Under the pieces are notes generated by a model, which did not search any database, was not told where the DNA came from, and worked only from the letters and a program-made list of their open reading frames with translations. 6,818 nt of DNA. Origin: Weeksellaceae bacterium. GTDB lineage: Bacteria > Bacteroidota > Bacteroidia > Flavobacteriales > Weeksellaceae. Each line of letters begins with the position of its first letter. Position 1 is the stretch's first letter. This document shows, piece after piece, positions 1-5,407 of this stretch. The stretch covers positions 1 through 6,818 of the forward strand of contig JAQVDG010000109.1 of the NCBI GenBank assembly GCA_028698395.1. The letters are read 5' to 3'. The translations under genes and the position numbers were made by a program.

Positions 1-82
1 TAATTGTCGGTATAATTCCAAGAAATACAGCAATTAAAATTATAATCCATTGATAAGGTCCAATTATTCCTAAATAAGTCAT
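1..82 (-). CDS. Small membrane protein, N-terminal part only (possible PLDc_N-like)
   Basis: The ATG lies at 82-80 and the frame stays open to the window edge, giving 27 residues that begin MTYLGIIGPYQWIIILIAV and continue hydrophobic. This reads as one transmembrane helix directly after a short GxxGPYQ-like start. Small flavobacterial proteins with a phospholipase-D-nuclease N-terminal (PLDc_N) membrane domain often start in this style, and that is my best guess from memory rather than a proven match. An A-rich stretch (AGAAAAAG) precedes the start, as is common in Bacteroidota. No clear TAnnTTTG promoter is seen just upstream. The gene lies to the left of palindrome T1 and so would belong to a different cassette-like unit from the R-M operon. 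The C-terminus is outside the window. It could also be another short single-pass membrane protein. Confidence 0.45.
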   Translation of the reverse strand, partial: MTYLGIIGPYQWIIILIAVFLGIIPTI

Positions 83-140
83 CTTTTTCTGTTTTTAAAT
101 TAATATTATTCTTTCAATTTTTTTCGTTCAGCATTAAAGC

Positions 141-263
141 CAACGGTTTTTTATAAAATTTGTGCGACATAAGAACTTAAAATTTTTCCGCCGTAATAAA
201 TTGTTATTGATTGTTGTTAGTTTGTTTTAGTCCAAATTTAAGCATAAATTTTATGAGGTGTTG
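141..263. repeat. Palindromic site T1 (subtype alpha), attC-like
   Basis: The plus strand starts CAACGG and ends GTGTTG. CAAC 141-144 pairs with GTTG 260-263. Then come 6 unpaired bases (145-150, GGTTTT) facing 3 (257-259, GGT). A 15-bp stem follows, 151-165 with 242-256, with 13 Watson-Crick pairs and two G.T wobbles (152.255 and 162.245). The ~75-nt apex is only weakly self-complementary. T3 is a close copy, including the apex motif around TGATTGTTGTT. The 5' flank (131-140) and 3' flank (264-273) do not match each other; the 3' flank instead matches the 5' flank of T2. The plan resembles an integron attC site (R box, unpaired central spacer, L box), but the ends miss the RYYYAAC/GTTRRRY consensus by about one base. 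Confidence 0.7.
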
Positions 264-318
264 TACACTGGCCTTTTTTCAAACTTTATTGTTGAATCAT
301 TCAGGCTAGTTGAATGTT

Positions 319-379
319 GTAAGCTCTTTGGCAAACTTTTGGTGTAGCGTGGCTCGAGCGAGTTTGACAATGTGCTTAC
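319..379. repeat. Hairpin H1 (H family)
   Basis: Positions 319-337 pair with 361-379, 16 of 19 positions, around a 23-nt loop. The base of the stem reads GTAAGCTCTTT on the left and AATGTGCTTAC on the right. T.T mismatches lie at 325.373 and 327.371, and a G.A at 331.367. H2 and H3 keep the same base and the 325-type T.T mismatch but have different inner stem sequences that still pair. The loop shares TGGTGT, GGCT and GAGCG with H3. It lies about 50 bp downstream of the R-M 1 nuclease stop, so it might also help end transcription, but no T-run follows on the minus strand. Confidence 0.7.
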
Positions 380-426
380 ATTTAAAAGTCTAAATTATTA
401 TAAAGACCTCTAATAAATCAGTACTC

Positions 427-1812
427 TTATTTAGTATAAATTTCATCTCTTACATAACTCGCATTTAACCAAAAACAATGTTTAGTATATTCAGTCAGTC
501 CAGTCAATTTATCCGCAACAGGTAATTCATATGTGTCTTCTGCATTTCTTGCGTGTGGTCTAACGTGACTAACTCTATTTTCAGTTTTCTTTGGAAAATA
601 GGTTTTTCTTACACCTTTTTCAGTTACCTCTTTTACAATCTCTCCATTTGAAACCTTTTTGACCATTTCTTCCCAAACATTTTTTGCTTCAAGAATATCA
701 GAATAAGGCATATTCCAAAACTTCACTTTCCTTAAAATTAAATTCTCTCCCTCAAATTGATAAAACACAAAGAAAAATTTACTTTCTAAAATGTTCTTAA
801 AATCTGAATCTTCCCAATCAGTTTCAATAAGTTCTTGATATTCAAATGTTGGAAATGAAATATCTTCTTTTGGTAAATTATTTTCTTTAAGTCGAATTGT
901 TTTAACTTGAATATCGGCTTTTTCAAATTCCTCTATTTTTTGACCGAGTTTAAGTCCTAAAATTGCATTTGTTAGGTTCGCAAAATAACTTTTGGCTTTT
1001 TTATTTATACCTAAACCTAGTTCTTGTTCAATTTGATCTGCGGATTTTCCGTAAAATGGGTGGAACTTTAAAATTACTATTTCTTCTAATGATCGAACTT
1101 TATCTAAAATTTCTGGACGCTCAATTATCTTTCCGTAAGCCGCAGTTTCTTCTTGAGCAATATTTGCTATTATATGATTTACATAACCTTGCTTTAAAGA
1201 ATATGCCCTTTGTTTTGCTTGTTCTTTATTAAAGGGTTGATTTCTATACGATTTTAAAGCAGTCGAACCTTTTGTACAAGCACCAAGATAAAATGTATCT
1301 CCTTCTGATAATTCGTGAGCTTTTCCGTCCTTAATTTTTTGATTGATAAATTCCCAATCTTGTTTAATAATTTTTAAATCTTCGTTTGGATATTTCCAAC
1401 CATCAACTAATTTTATTATATAATCGAGTAAATCTAAATCTTTATCGTGAAGATAAAACACTAAAAGTAAATGAGCATTTTTCTTCCAAAATGTACTGTT
1501 TTCAAAATCTTCTTTATGAACTTCTAAATAGTTTATGATATTTAAAACAAGTCTTTCTTTTGAACGGAATTCTCCATTTTTCAAAGTTTTTAATGGACTT
1601 GATTTAAGCTCCATTCCTGCTTCTTTAAAATCTGGTTCTGAATCAGAATTTGGTTCGTAACCGAAATAGAATTTTTCTAATATTTGACCAAAATTTCCTT
1701 TTCCTTTATAACCGTGTTTTTGGATTTCAACACCACAAGCCTTTCTTAAAGTTTGGTCTTTTAATAATTTAGCAAAATCAATAATTGAATCTGCTGAATT
1801 TATATTATACAT
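427..1812 (-). CDS. sau3AIR: Sau3AI-type type II restriction endonuclease (predicted GATC), MutH fold
   Basis: This 461-residue protein should cut double-stranded DNA at unmethylated GATC. The N-terminal domain has the MutH-type active site: E46 in ILEKFYFG, then D61 and E68-L-K70 in EPDFKEAGMELK, matching the E/D/ExK set of MutH. Further blocks recalled from Sau3AI are SKERLVLNIINY (84-95), the region with KAHELSEG and CTKG followed by RNQPF, and HVRPH with FWLN near the C-terminus. Sau3AI itself is 489 residues and has a second, catalytically inactive MutH-like domain that binds DNA; the C-terminal half here should be the equivalent. I chose the ATG at 1812-1810, which overlaps the methyltransferase stop by 8 bp. 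A TTG two codons upstream (1818) is possible but less likely. The gene is last in the operon, so it is translated after the regulator and the protecting methylase. No lesion is visible. The family assignment is strong; the exact sequence cut is inferred. Confidence 0.93.
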   Translation of the reverse strand: MYNINSADSIIDFAKLLKDQTLRKACGVEIQKHGYKGKGNFGQILEKFYFGYEPNSDSEPDFKEAGMELKSSPLKTLKNGEFRSKERLVLNIINYLEVHKEDFENSTFWKKNAHLLLVFYLHDKDLDLLDYIIKLVDGWKYPNEDLKIIKQDWEFINQKIKDGKAHELSEGDTFYLGACTKGSTALKSYRNQPFNKEQAKQRAYSLKQGYVNHIIANIAQEETAAYGKIIERPEILDKVRSLEEIVILKFHPFYGKSADQIEQELGLGINKKAKSYFANLTNAILGLKLGQKIEEFEKADIQVKTIRLKENNLPKEDISFPTFEYQELIETDWEDSDFKNILESKFFFVFYQFEGENLILRKVKFWNMPYSDILEAKNVWEEMVKKVSNGEIVKEVTEKGVRKTYFPKKTENRVSHVRPHARNAEDTYELPVADKLTGLTEYTKHCFWLNASYVRDEIYTK

Positions 1813-3052
1813 ACTCAAATTGATTTATCTGTTTATAAAGTTCTTCTCCTATTTTTTCAATTACTCCAACAACTAAAGCATTTCCCATAAAAAAAGCTCG
1901 TTTTGTATCGGTTATTCCATCAAGTTTGGTATGATTGTCTGGAAACATATTTAGTCTTTCTAATTCGATTGGTGTTAATCTACGTAAACCTCTATCTGAA
2001 GCAATAACGTGTTTGAATCTTGAAGCTGATTTTCCTCCTTCTCCTGTAATTATGGTTCTTGAAGCATTATCTAAAGCATCTGGATAAATCATTCCACCTT
2101 CTGAATATTTATAAACGAAACCATCTGGTGATTTACGTTCAATAGTTTTTGCTCCTTTTAAATATTCCCACTTGTCTTTGTCTTTTTCGTCAATGAAAAA
2201 TTCAGGTGTTACTTCTCCATTTTGTAAAACATCTGCTAAAACGGTTTTCTTTCCATCATAACTTGGAACTGTTTTAGTTGTATAAACTTTACCTTTTATG
2301 AGCAAACCTGTATTTTGAAAAGGCGATAATTTTCCATTTTTATTGAAATTGTTAGTTATTTCTACTAAATCTCCTTTTAACTCAATTTCTTGAATTGAGT
2401 TTGTTTTGGCTACAGGAAACGCATTTGCAATAGTTCCTTCTTCTGTTAACCAATTTGTTTTATTAGTTTTTTGAAGTCTTTTGTAAATATCTGTTGATTT
2501 ATGATAACCAATAAAGAAAACTCTTCTTCTTCTTTGTGGCATTCCATATTCAGCTGCATTTATTACTCGCCATTCAACTGCATAACCTAAATCATTTAAA
2601 CTTTGTAGCATTACTGCAAAATCACGTCCTCTTTGTTTTGCTGGTGATTTTAAAAGTCGGTCAACATTTTCTAAAAAAAGATATTTTGGTTTGTTCTTCT
2701 TATTTTCCAAAATATTATGAATGGACCACCAAAGAACACCTTTTTTCCCCTTTAGACCTTTTGAATTGTGTAAAGTAGTAGCGACCGAATAATCTTGGCA
2801 AGGAAAACCGCCAACCAATAAATCGTGATCTGGAATTTCTTCAACATTTCTAGTTACAACCGCATTAATATCTTCGTTTGAGTGATTTTCTTTACCAAAA
2901 CGTTTTTCATAAACAATTGAAGCGTGTTGTATTTTGGTTGATGGTTCCCATTGATTGCTCCAAACAACTTCGTAGTTACCTTTTTCAAGTCCTAAACGAA
3001 AACCTCCAACTCCTGCAAATAATTCTGCAACTTTCATTTTCTTATTTTCCAT
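1805..3052 (-). CDS. sau3AIM: DNA (cytosine-5) methyltransferase, M.Sau3AI-like (predicted GATC)
   Basis: This 415-residue enzyme should transfer methyl from S-adenosylmethionine to cytosine C5 in GATC and so protect host DNA from the neighbouring nuclease. All key motifs are present in order: motif I ELFAGVGGFRLGLE (10-23), motif IV GGFPCQDYSVA with catalytic C85, motif VI ENV (128-130), motif VIII QRRRR (173-177), a variable target-recognition region (~190-320), motif IX RRLTPIELERLNMFPD (357-372) and motif X MGNALVV (389-395). The blocks NQWEPSTKIQHA, GKKGVLWW and VDRLLKSP followed by QRGRDFAVML are close to M.Sau3AI as I remember it, and the length (~412) agrees. The ATG at 3052 overlaps the regulator gene by 11 bp. 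A second ATG at 3037 (MKVAELFAG) lies 4 nt after the regulator stop and is an equally plausible start. The 3' end overlaps the nuclease start. The gene is intact. Confidence 0.95.
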   Translation of the reverse strand: MENKKMKVAELFAGVGGFRLGLEKGNYEVVWSNQWEPSTKIQHASIVYEKRFGKENHSNEDINAVVTRNVEEIPDHDLLVGGFPCQDYSVATTLHNSKGLKGKKGVLWWSIHNILENKKNKPKYLFLENVDRLLKSPAKQRGRDFAVMLQSLNDLGYAVEWRVINAAEYGMPQRRRRVFFIGYHKSTDIYKRLQKTNKTNWLTEEGTIANAFPVAKTNSIQEIELKGDLVEITNNFNKNGKLSPFQNTGLLIKGKVYTTKTVPSYDGKKTVLADVLQNGEVTPEFFIDEKDKDKWEYLKGAKTIERKSPDGFVYKYSEGGMIYPDALDNASRTIITGEGGKSASRFKHVIASDRGLRRLTPIELERLNMFPDNHTKLDGITDTKRAFFMGNALVVGVIEKIGEELYKQINQFEYV

Positions 3053-3350
3053 TTGCTTGGGTTTTATAGTATTTAATTTTTTCTTCTGCTACTTTTAATA
3101 TCTCAGAAGTAGATTCAATGTATTTAAGTTCGTCTGCAATTTTTTCTGAAAACCAATTTATTATTAATTCACTTTCGGAAAGTCCGTAAAACTCTGCAAG
3201 TCTGATTACTTGTTCTTTTGTTGGTTTTCTCTCGTTTTTTTCAAACTTGCATATTAACGATTGATCAATGTCAACTTCAGCCGCAACTTTTCTTAAAATT
3301 AATTGTTTTTCTTCTCTCGCTATTTTGAGAGTTTCTCCAAGTGTTCTCAT
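3042..3350 (-). CDS. XRE-family HTH regulator of the R-M operon (controller-like)
   Basis: This 102-residue protein has an XRE/Cro-C1 helix-turn-helix at about residues 4-60: LGETLKIAREEKQLILRKVA, then a recognition-helix region near DIDQSLICKFEKNERK and a closing LAEFYGLSESEL. The remaining ~40 residues (INWFSEKIADELKY onward) are charged and helical and may help dimerization. Short XRE proteins of this type commonly sit directly upstream of cytosine methyltransferases in Bacteroidota. It is first in the operon, starts at a clear ATG and overlaps the methyltransferase gene. A promoter and an inverted repeat lie just upstream, so it probably represses its own operon, keeping methylase and nuclease levels balanced. 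Whether it is a classical activating C protein or a pure repressor cannot be told from sequence. Confidence 0.88.
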   Translation of the reverse strand: MRTLGETLKIAREEKQLILRKVAAEVDIDQSLICKFEKNERKPTKEQVIRLAEFYGLSESELIINWFSEKIADELKYIESTSEILKVAEEKIKYYKTQANGK

Positions 3351-3362
3351 TAGTCAAAATTG

Positions 3363-3385
3363 TTTTAGACAATATTTGTCCAAAT
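3363..3385 (-). promoter_or_regulatory. Candidate operator for the XRE regulator
   Basis: The core GACAA-TAT-TTGTC (3368-3380) is a perfect 5-bp inverted repeat with a 3-bp spacer. Extending it by 5 bases on each side keeps 8 of 10 positions paired. A further GTC at 3353-3355 gives a second, looser dyad with the GAC at 3368. The core lies immediately downstream of the predicted -7 box and covers the expected transcription start, about 24 bp before the ATG. That is the position expected for autorepression. No other copy is seen at the second R-M system, whose promoter is outside the window. Confidence 0.55.
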
Positions 3386-3411
3386 TTAATAAAACTTTTC
3401 AAACTATCAAA
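3381..3411 (-). promoter_or_regulatory. Bacteroidota-type promoter of the R-M operon
   Basis: On the minus strand, TTTG (3411-3408) is followed after exactly 19 bp by TAAATTTG (3388-3381). These fit the Bacteroidota -33 TTTG and -7 TAnnTTTG boxes. Transcription would start near 3374, leaving a leader of about 24 nt before the XRE start codon. No competing promoter is apparent between H2 and the gene. Confidence 0.6.
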
Positions 3412-3446
3412 TCTTATTCAAAGTTATTTTTAGTGGCGGTGGGGAA

Positions 3447-3509
3447 GTGAAAGCTCTTTTGGTTTTGAGCGTCGGTTTATGCGGTTGGGGAAACCAAAAG
3501 TGCTTTTAC
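3447..3509. repeat. Hairpin H2 (H family)
   Basis: This is the best-paired member: 3447-3465 with 3491-3509, 17 of 19 Watson-Crick pairs, one G.T wobble (3449.3507) and one T.T mismatch (3455.3501), around a 25-nt loop. The base AAGCTCTTTT / AAAAGTGCTTTT is shared with H1, and the T.T mismatch falls at the same place. The inner stem (GGTTT with AAACC) differs completely from those of H1 and H3 yet pairs. In H1 and H3, GAGCG stands at the right end of the loop; in H2 it stands at the left end. H2 lies just upstream of the R-M promoter, near the right end of unit 1. Confidence 0.7.
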
Positions 3510-3542
3510 GTGCGGTTGGTTTTTCTTTTGTCGGCTTGTGTA

Positions 3543-3668
3543 CAACGGTTTTGGACATGAAAAGTTGCGGGTTTGAAAACGTAATTTTCCAATGTTTAAA
3601 TTTAGTATTTTTTTGTTTACAAAACATTCTAATTTACTAGATTAAGCAATTTTTTATGTGCGGTGTTG
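3543..3668. repeat. Palindromic site T2 (subtype beta), attC-like
   Basis: CAAC 3543-3546 faces GTTG 3665-3668. The unpaired step is GGTTTT (3547-3552) against GGT (3662-3664). A 16-bp stem joins 3553-3568 to 3646-3661, with two G.T wobbles and one G.G mismatch. The first ~54 bases are nearly identical to T4 (three differences) and the last ~25 are similar, while the middle is variable. One stem pair is C-G here (3556-3658) and T-A in T4 (5167-5267), a compensatory change. The 5' and 3' flanks do not match each other (2 of 10), but each matches the far end of its neighbouring interval. Confidence 0.72.
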
Positions 3669-4237
3669 TAATTTGTAGATTTTAGTTCAATTTTATTTTT
3701 CAGTTCTAAATTTAAACTATCCATTTTTCAATCAGTTTAATGATTGTAAAAATCTGGAATGTTTGTCGGTTTTTTACAATTTTCTTTTTAGGTTTTCCGT
3801 TTCAAAAATCACGTTCAATTTGTAAAAAAAGTCTGAGGTTTCTCTGATTATTGAAATCTTTAATTTGAAAAAATTCTTTTTCTAATAGTTTTCTGTTTCA
3901 AGCTGTAAAATCTTAAATTTCTCTATTTGTTAGAATTGTCATTATAATCTAAATCCTAAAATTTCTCTAATTATTGAAAATTTGAATTTGATAAATTCTC
4001 TTTCTGTTTAGGCTTTCCGTTTCAATTTGTAAAATCTGGAATTTCTCTGTTTGTTAGAATTGTCATTATAATCTAAATCCTAAAATTTCTCTGTTTGTTT
4101 AAAATTTGAATCTGATAAATTCTTTTTTTGTTTTAGGTTTTCCGTTTCAATTCTCAAAATCTGCAATATTTGTCTTTTTGATTAAAATTCAGATAGTTTC
4201 TTGTTTAAAAAAATGTTCCTCTGCTATAAATTACAAC
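3665..4237. mobile_element. Cassette-like unit 2, gene-less
   Basis: The interval between T2 and T3 starts GTTGTAATTTGTAG (3665-3678) and ends CTATAAATTACAAC (4224-4237). These are inverted repeats at 13 of 14 positions, and the single exception is a plus-strand G.T (3675.4227). It contains no credible gene on either strand, only tandem array A. By analogy with integrons it would be a non-coding cassette, and its cargo, if any, would be the repeats. Confidence 0.5.
3740..4190. repeat. Tandem repeat array A, non-coding
   Basis: This is a diverged direct repeat. The marker CCGTTTCAA (or CTGTTTCAA) occurs at 3797, 3893, 4017 and 4142, spaced 96, 124 and 125 bp. The last two full units are close copies: the block starting TAGAATTGTC at 3931 recurs at 4055 essentially unchanged for ~40 bp. 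Each unit also carries AAAATCTGGAATTT-like and ATAAATTCT-like blocks. The repeat shares CCGTTTCAA and the AAATCTGGAATTTGTC block with array B, so the two arrays are related. No long reading frame, tRNA or CRISPR pattern is seen. Confidence 0.7.
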
Positions 4238-4356
4238 GATTTTTTATAAGATTTGTGCGATATAAGAACCTGAGGTTTTTCGTACATAACAAATTTTTAT
4301 TGATTGTTGTTGGCTTGTTTCAGTTCAAATTTAAGCATAAATTTTATGAGGTGTTG
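4234..4356. repeat. Palindromic site T3 (subtype alpha), attC-like
   Basis: CAAC 4234-4237 faces GTTG 4353-4356. The step is GATTTT (4238-4243) against GGT (4350-4352). The 15-bp stem joins 4244-4258 to 4335-4349 with three G.T wobbles (4245.4348, 4250.4343, 4255.4338). It is a close copy of T1 throughout, including the apex. It separates array A from array B. A short open frame that crosses it on the plus strand is not a gene. Confidence 0.7.
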
Positions 4357-4380
4357 GTTAAAGTGGTTTTGAGTAAGAAT

Positions 4381-5040
4381 TATTTTATTTTGTTCTGAAT
4401 AAATCCGCTCTAACTTTCAAAACCGCAATAATTTATAAAATCTAGAATTTGTCTTTTTTAGTTTTTATTTTTCTTATAAACATTTTCCGTTTCAACTTTA
4501 AAATCAGGGATTTGTCTATTTTGTTCTAATTTTAAATCCGTCCTAATTTTCAAAATCTAGAATTTGTCTTTTTAGTTTTATTTTTTTTTATAAACATTTT
4601 CCGTTTCAACTTTAAAATCAGGGATTTGTCTATTTTGTTCTAATTTTAAATCCGTTCTAATTTTCAAAATCTAGAATTTGTCTTTTTAGTTTTATTTTTC
4701 TTATGAACATTTTCTGTTTCAACTTTCAAATCTGGAATTTGCCTGTTTTGTTCTAATTTCAAATCCGTTCTAATTTTCAAAATCAGGAATTTGTCTTTTT
4801 AGTTTTCATTTTCTTATAAACTTTTTCCGTTTCAACTCTCAAATCTGGAATTTGTCTTTTTAGTTTTCATTTTCTTATAAACTTTTTCCGTTTTAACTCT
4901 CAAATCAGGAATTTGTCATTTTAATTTTATTTTTCTAATGAATATTTTCCGTTTCAACTTCAAAATCAGGAATTTGTCTTTTTAGTTTTTATTTTTCTTA
5001 TAAACATTTTTCGTTTCAACTTTAAAATCCGTAATTATGT
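4381..5040. repeat. Tandem repeat array B, non-coding, two-level
   Basis: The marker CCGTTTCAA (with single-base variants) occurs at 4497, 4601, 4714, 4827, 4888, 4949 and 5011. The first intervals are 104, 113 and 113 bp and the last three are 61, 61 and 62 bp. The basic unit is ~61 bp, running through a CTGGAATTTGTC block, TTTTTAGTTTT and CTTATAAAC to the marker. The longer unit contains an added ~52-bp block with TCTATTTTGTTCTAATTT and AAATCCGTTCTAATTTTC. The sequence is strongly T-rich on the plus strand. The even spacing of the short units suggests expansion by slippage or unequal crossing over. Confidence 0.78.
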
Positions 5041-5123
5041 TAAAATCTGACTGATTCAAAAATTAATCTTTTCGACGCGTGTGTCAGACAGTTTGATTTT
5101 TAAATTCATAAAACTCAAATTAG

Positions 5124-5141
5124 GAATTTCGGAGGAAATTC
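5124..5141. other. Small hairpin beside T4
   Basis: GAATTTC (5124-5130) and GAAATTC (5135-5141) form a perfect 7-bp stem around GGAG. It ends 12 bp before T4 and lies just inside the right end of unit 3. No T-run follows on either strand, so a terminator is not supported. Confidence 0.4.
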
Positions 5142-5153
5142 TGCCATTTTAAC

Positions 5154-5277
5154 CAACGGTTTTGGATATGAAAAGTTGCGGATTTGAAAACGCAATTTTC
5201 CAATGTTAAATGTAGTAAAATTAAATTTTAGAATCATTCTATTTAGTTGATTAAGCAATTTTTTATATGCATTGTTG
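5154..5277. repeat. Palindromic site T4 (subtype beta), attC-like
   Basis: CAAC 5154-5157 faces GTTG 5274-5277. The step is GGTTTT (5158-5163) against ATT (5271-5273). The 16-bp stem joins 5164-5179 to 5255-5270, with two G.T wobbles (5170.5264, 5175.5259) and one G.G mismatch, the same pattern as T2. The T-A pair at 5167-5267 replaces the C-G pair of T2. A second small stem TTGCG/CGCAA lies inside the left half (near 5177 and 5190). The two flanks share no bases of ten beyond GTTG. Confidence 0.72.
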
Positions 5278-5320
5278 TGCTTTCGTTATTTTTTATTTCC
5301 GTGAATTTCTTAGCTGCTGG

Positions 5321-5390
5321 CAAAGACATACTCTTTTGCAATTTTTGGCTGGTGTGTTGGCTGGAGCGAATTGCAAATGTGTGTGGCTTT
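5321..5390. repeat. Hairpin H3 (H family)
   Basis: The core stem joins 5327-5343 to 5369-5385, with 14 Watson-Crick pairs, one G.T wobble (5329.5383) and T.T mismatches at 5332.5380 and 5334.5378. After one A.G mismatch it continues with GAAA (5325-5322) pairing TTTC-complementary bases at 5387-5390. The loop shares TGGTGT-like, GGCT and GAGCG blocks with H1. The inner stem TTTGCAATT / AATTGCAAA differs from H1 and H2. It begins 17 bp after the stop of the R-M 2 nuclease and could double as a transcription stop, though no T-run follows. Confidence 0.7.
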
Positions 5391-5407
5391 TAGCGTTGGC
5401 ATTTTTG

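Larger units (their letters stand above)
260..3546. mobile_element. Cassette-like unit 1, carrying the Sau3AI-type R-M operon
   Basis: The interval between T1 and T2 begins GTTGTACACTGGCC (260-273) and ends GGCTTGTGTACAAC (3533-3546). These are inverted repeats with 12 of 14 positions matching, 8 of 10 beyond the shared GTTG. The two exceptions are T.T and a plus-strand G.T. Inside lie hairpin H1, the complete xre-methyltransferase-endonuclease operon with its own promoter, and hairpin H2. A weaker inverted repeat (ACTGGCCT 267-274 with AGGCTAGT 303-310, 7 of 8) sits just inside the left end. Joining the two ends around one T element would give a continuous long hairpin, as expected for an excised circle. 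Mobility is inferred; no recombinase is present. At 3.3 kb with three genes it would be large for an integron cassette. Confidence 0.5.
4353..5157. mobile_element. Cassette-like unit 3, gene-less
   Basis: The interval between T3 and T4 starts GTTGGTTAAAGTGG (4353-4366) and ends CCATTTTAACCAAC (5144-5157). These are inverted repeats at 13 of 14 positions, the exception being a plus-strand G.T (4363.5147). It is filled by tandem array B and then ~110 bp of non-repetitive sequence with one small hairpin. No credible gene is seen on either strand. Confidence 0.5.

Noticed and set aside
141..263. T elements as ordinary MITEs
   Set aside because: A MITE should have matching ends and a target duplication at its borders. 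Here the immediate flanks of each T differ, while the far ends of the intervals match. MITE origin cannot be fully excluded without empty-site comparisons.
319..379. H hairpins as plain rho-independent terminators
   Set aside because: Two of them follow gene ends, but none has a following T-run on the minus strand, loops are over 20 nt, and H2 lies upstream of a promoter instead of after a gene.
963..1232. Open frame on the plus strand inside the Sau3AI-like nuclease gene
   Set aside because: It is antisense to a well-supported gene and its composition is that of a reverse-strand shadow. The same applies to 2536-2778, 2878-3069 and 3268-3450.
3430..3627. 65-residue open frame on the minus strand
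   Set aside because: It runs through hairpin H2 and most of palindrome T2. The T4 region, which shares T2's sequence, does not keep the frame, and the protein looks random and basic.
4201..4398. 65-residue open frame on the plus strand
   Set aside because: It spans palindrome T3 and both its flanks. T1, a close copy, does not preserve it, and no start signal is evident.
4801..4900. Tiny minus-strand peptide MKTKKTNSRFES in array B units
   Set aside because: Only one or two units keep the ATG; the others have ATA or indels, so there is no sign of selection for a peptide.
4381..5040. CRISPR array
   Set aside because: The units are similar throughout, without short constant repeats separated by unique spacers, the period shifts from ~113 to ~61 bp, and there are no cas genes.
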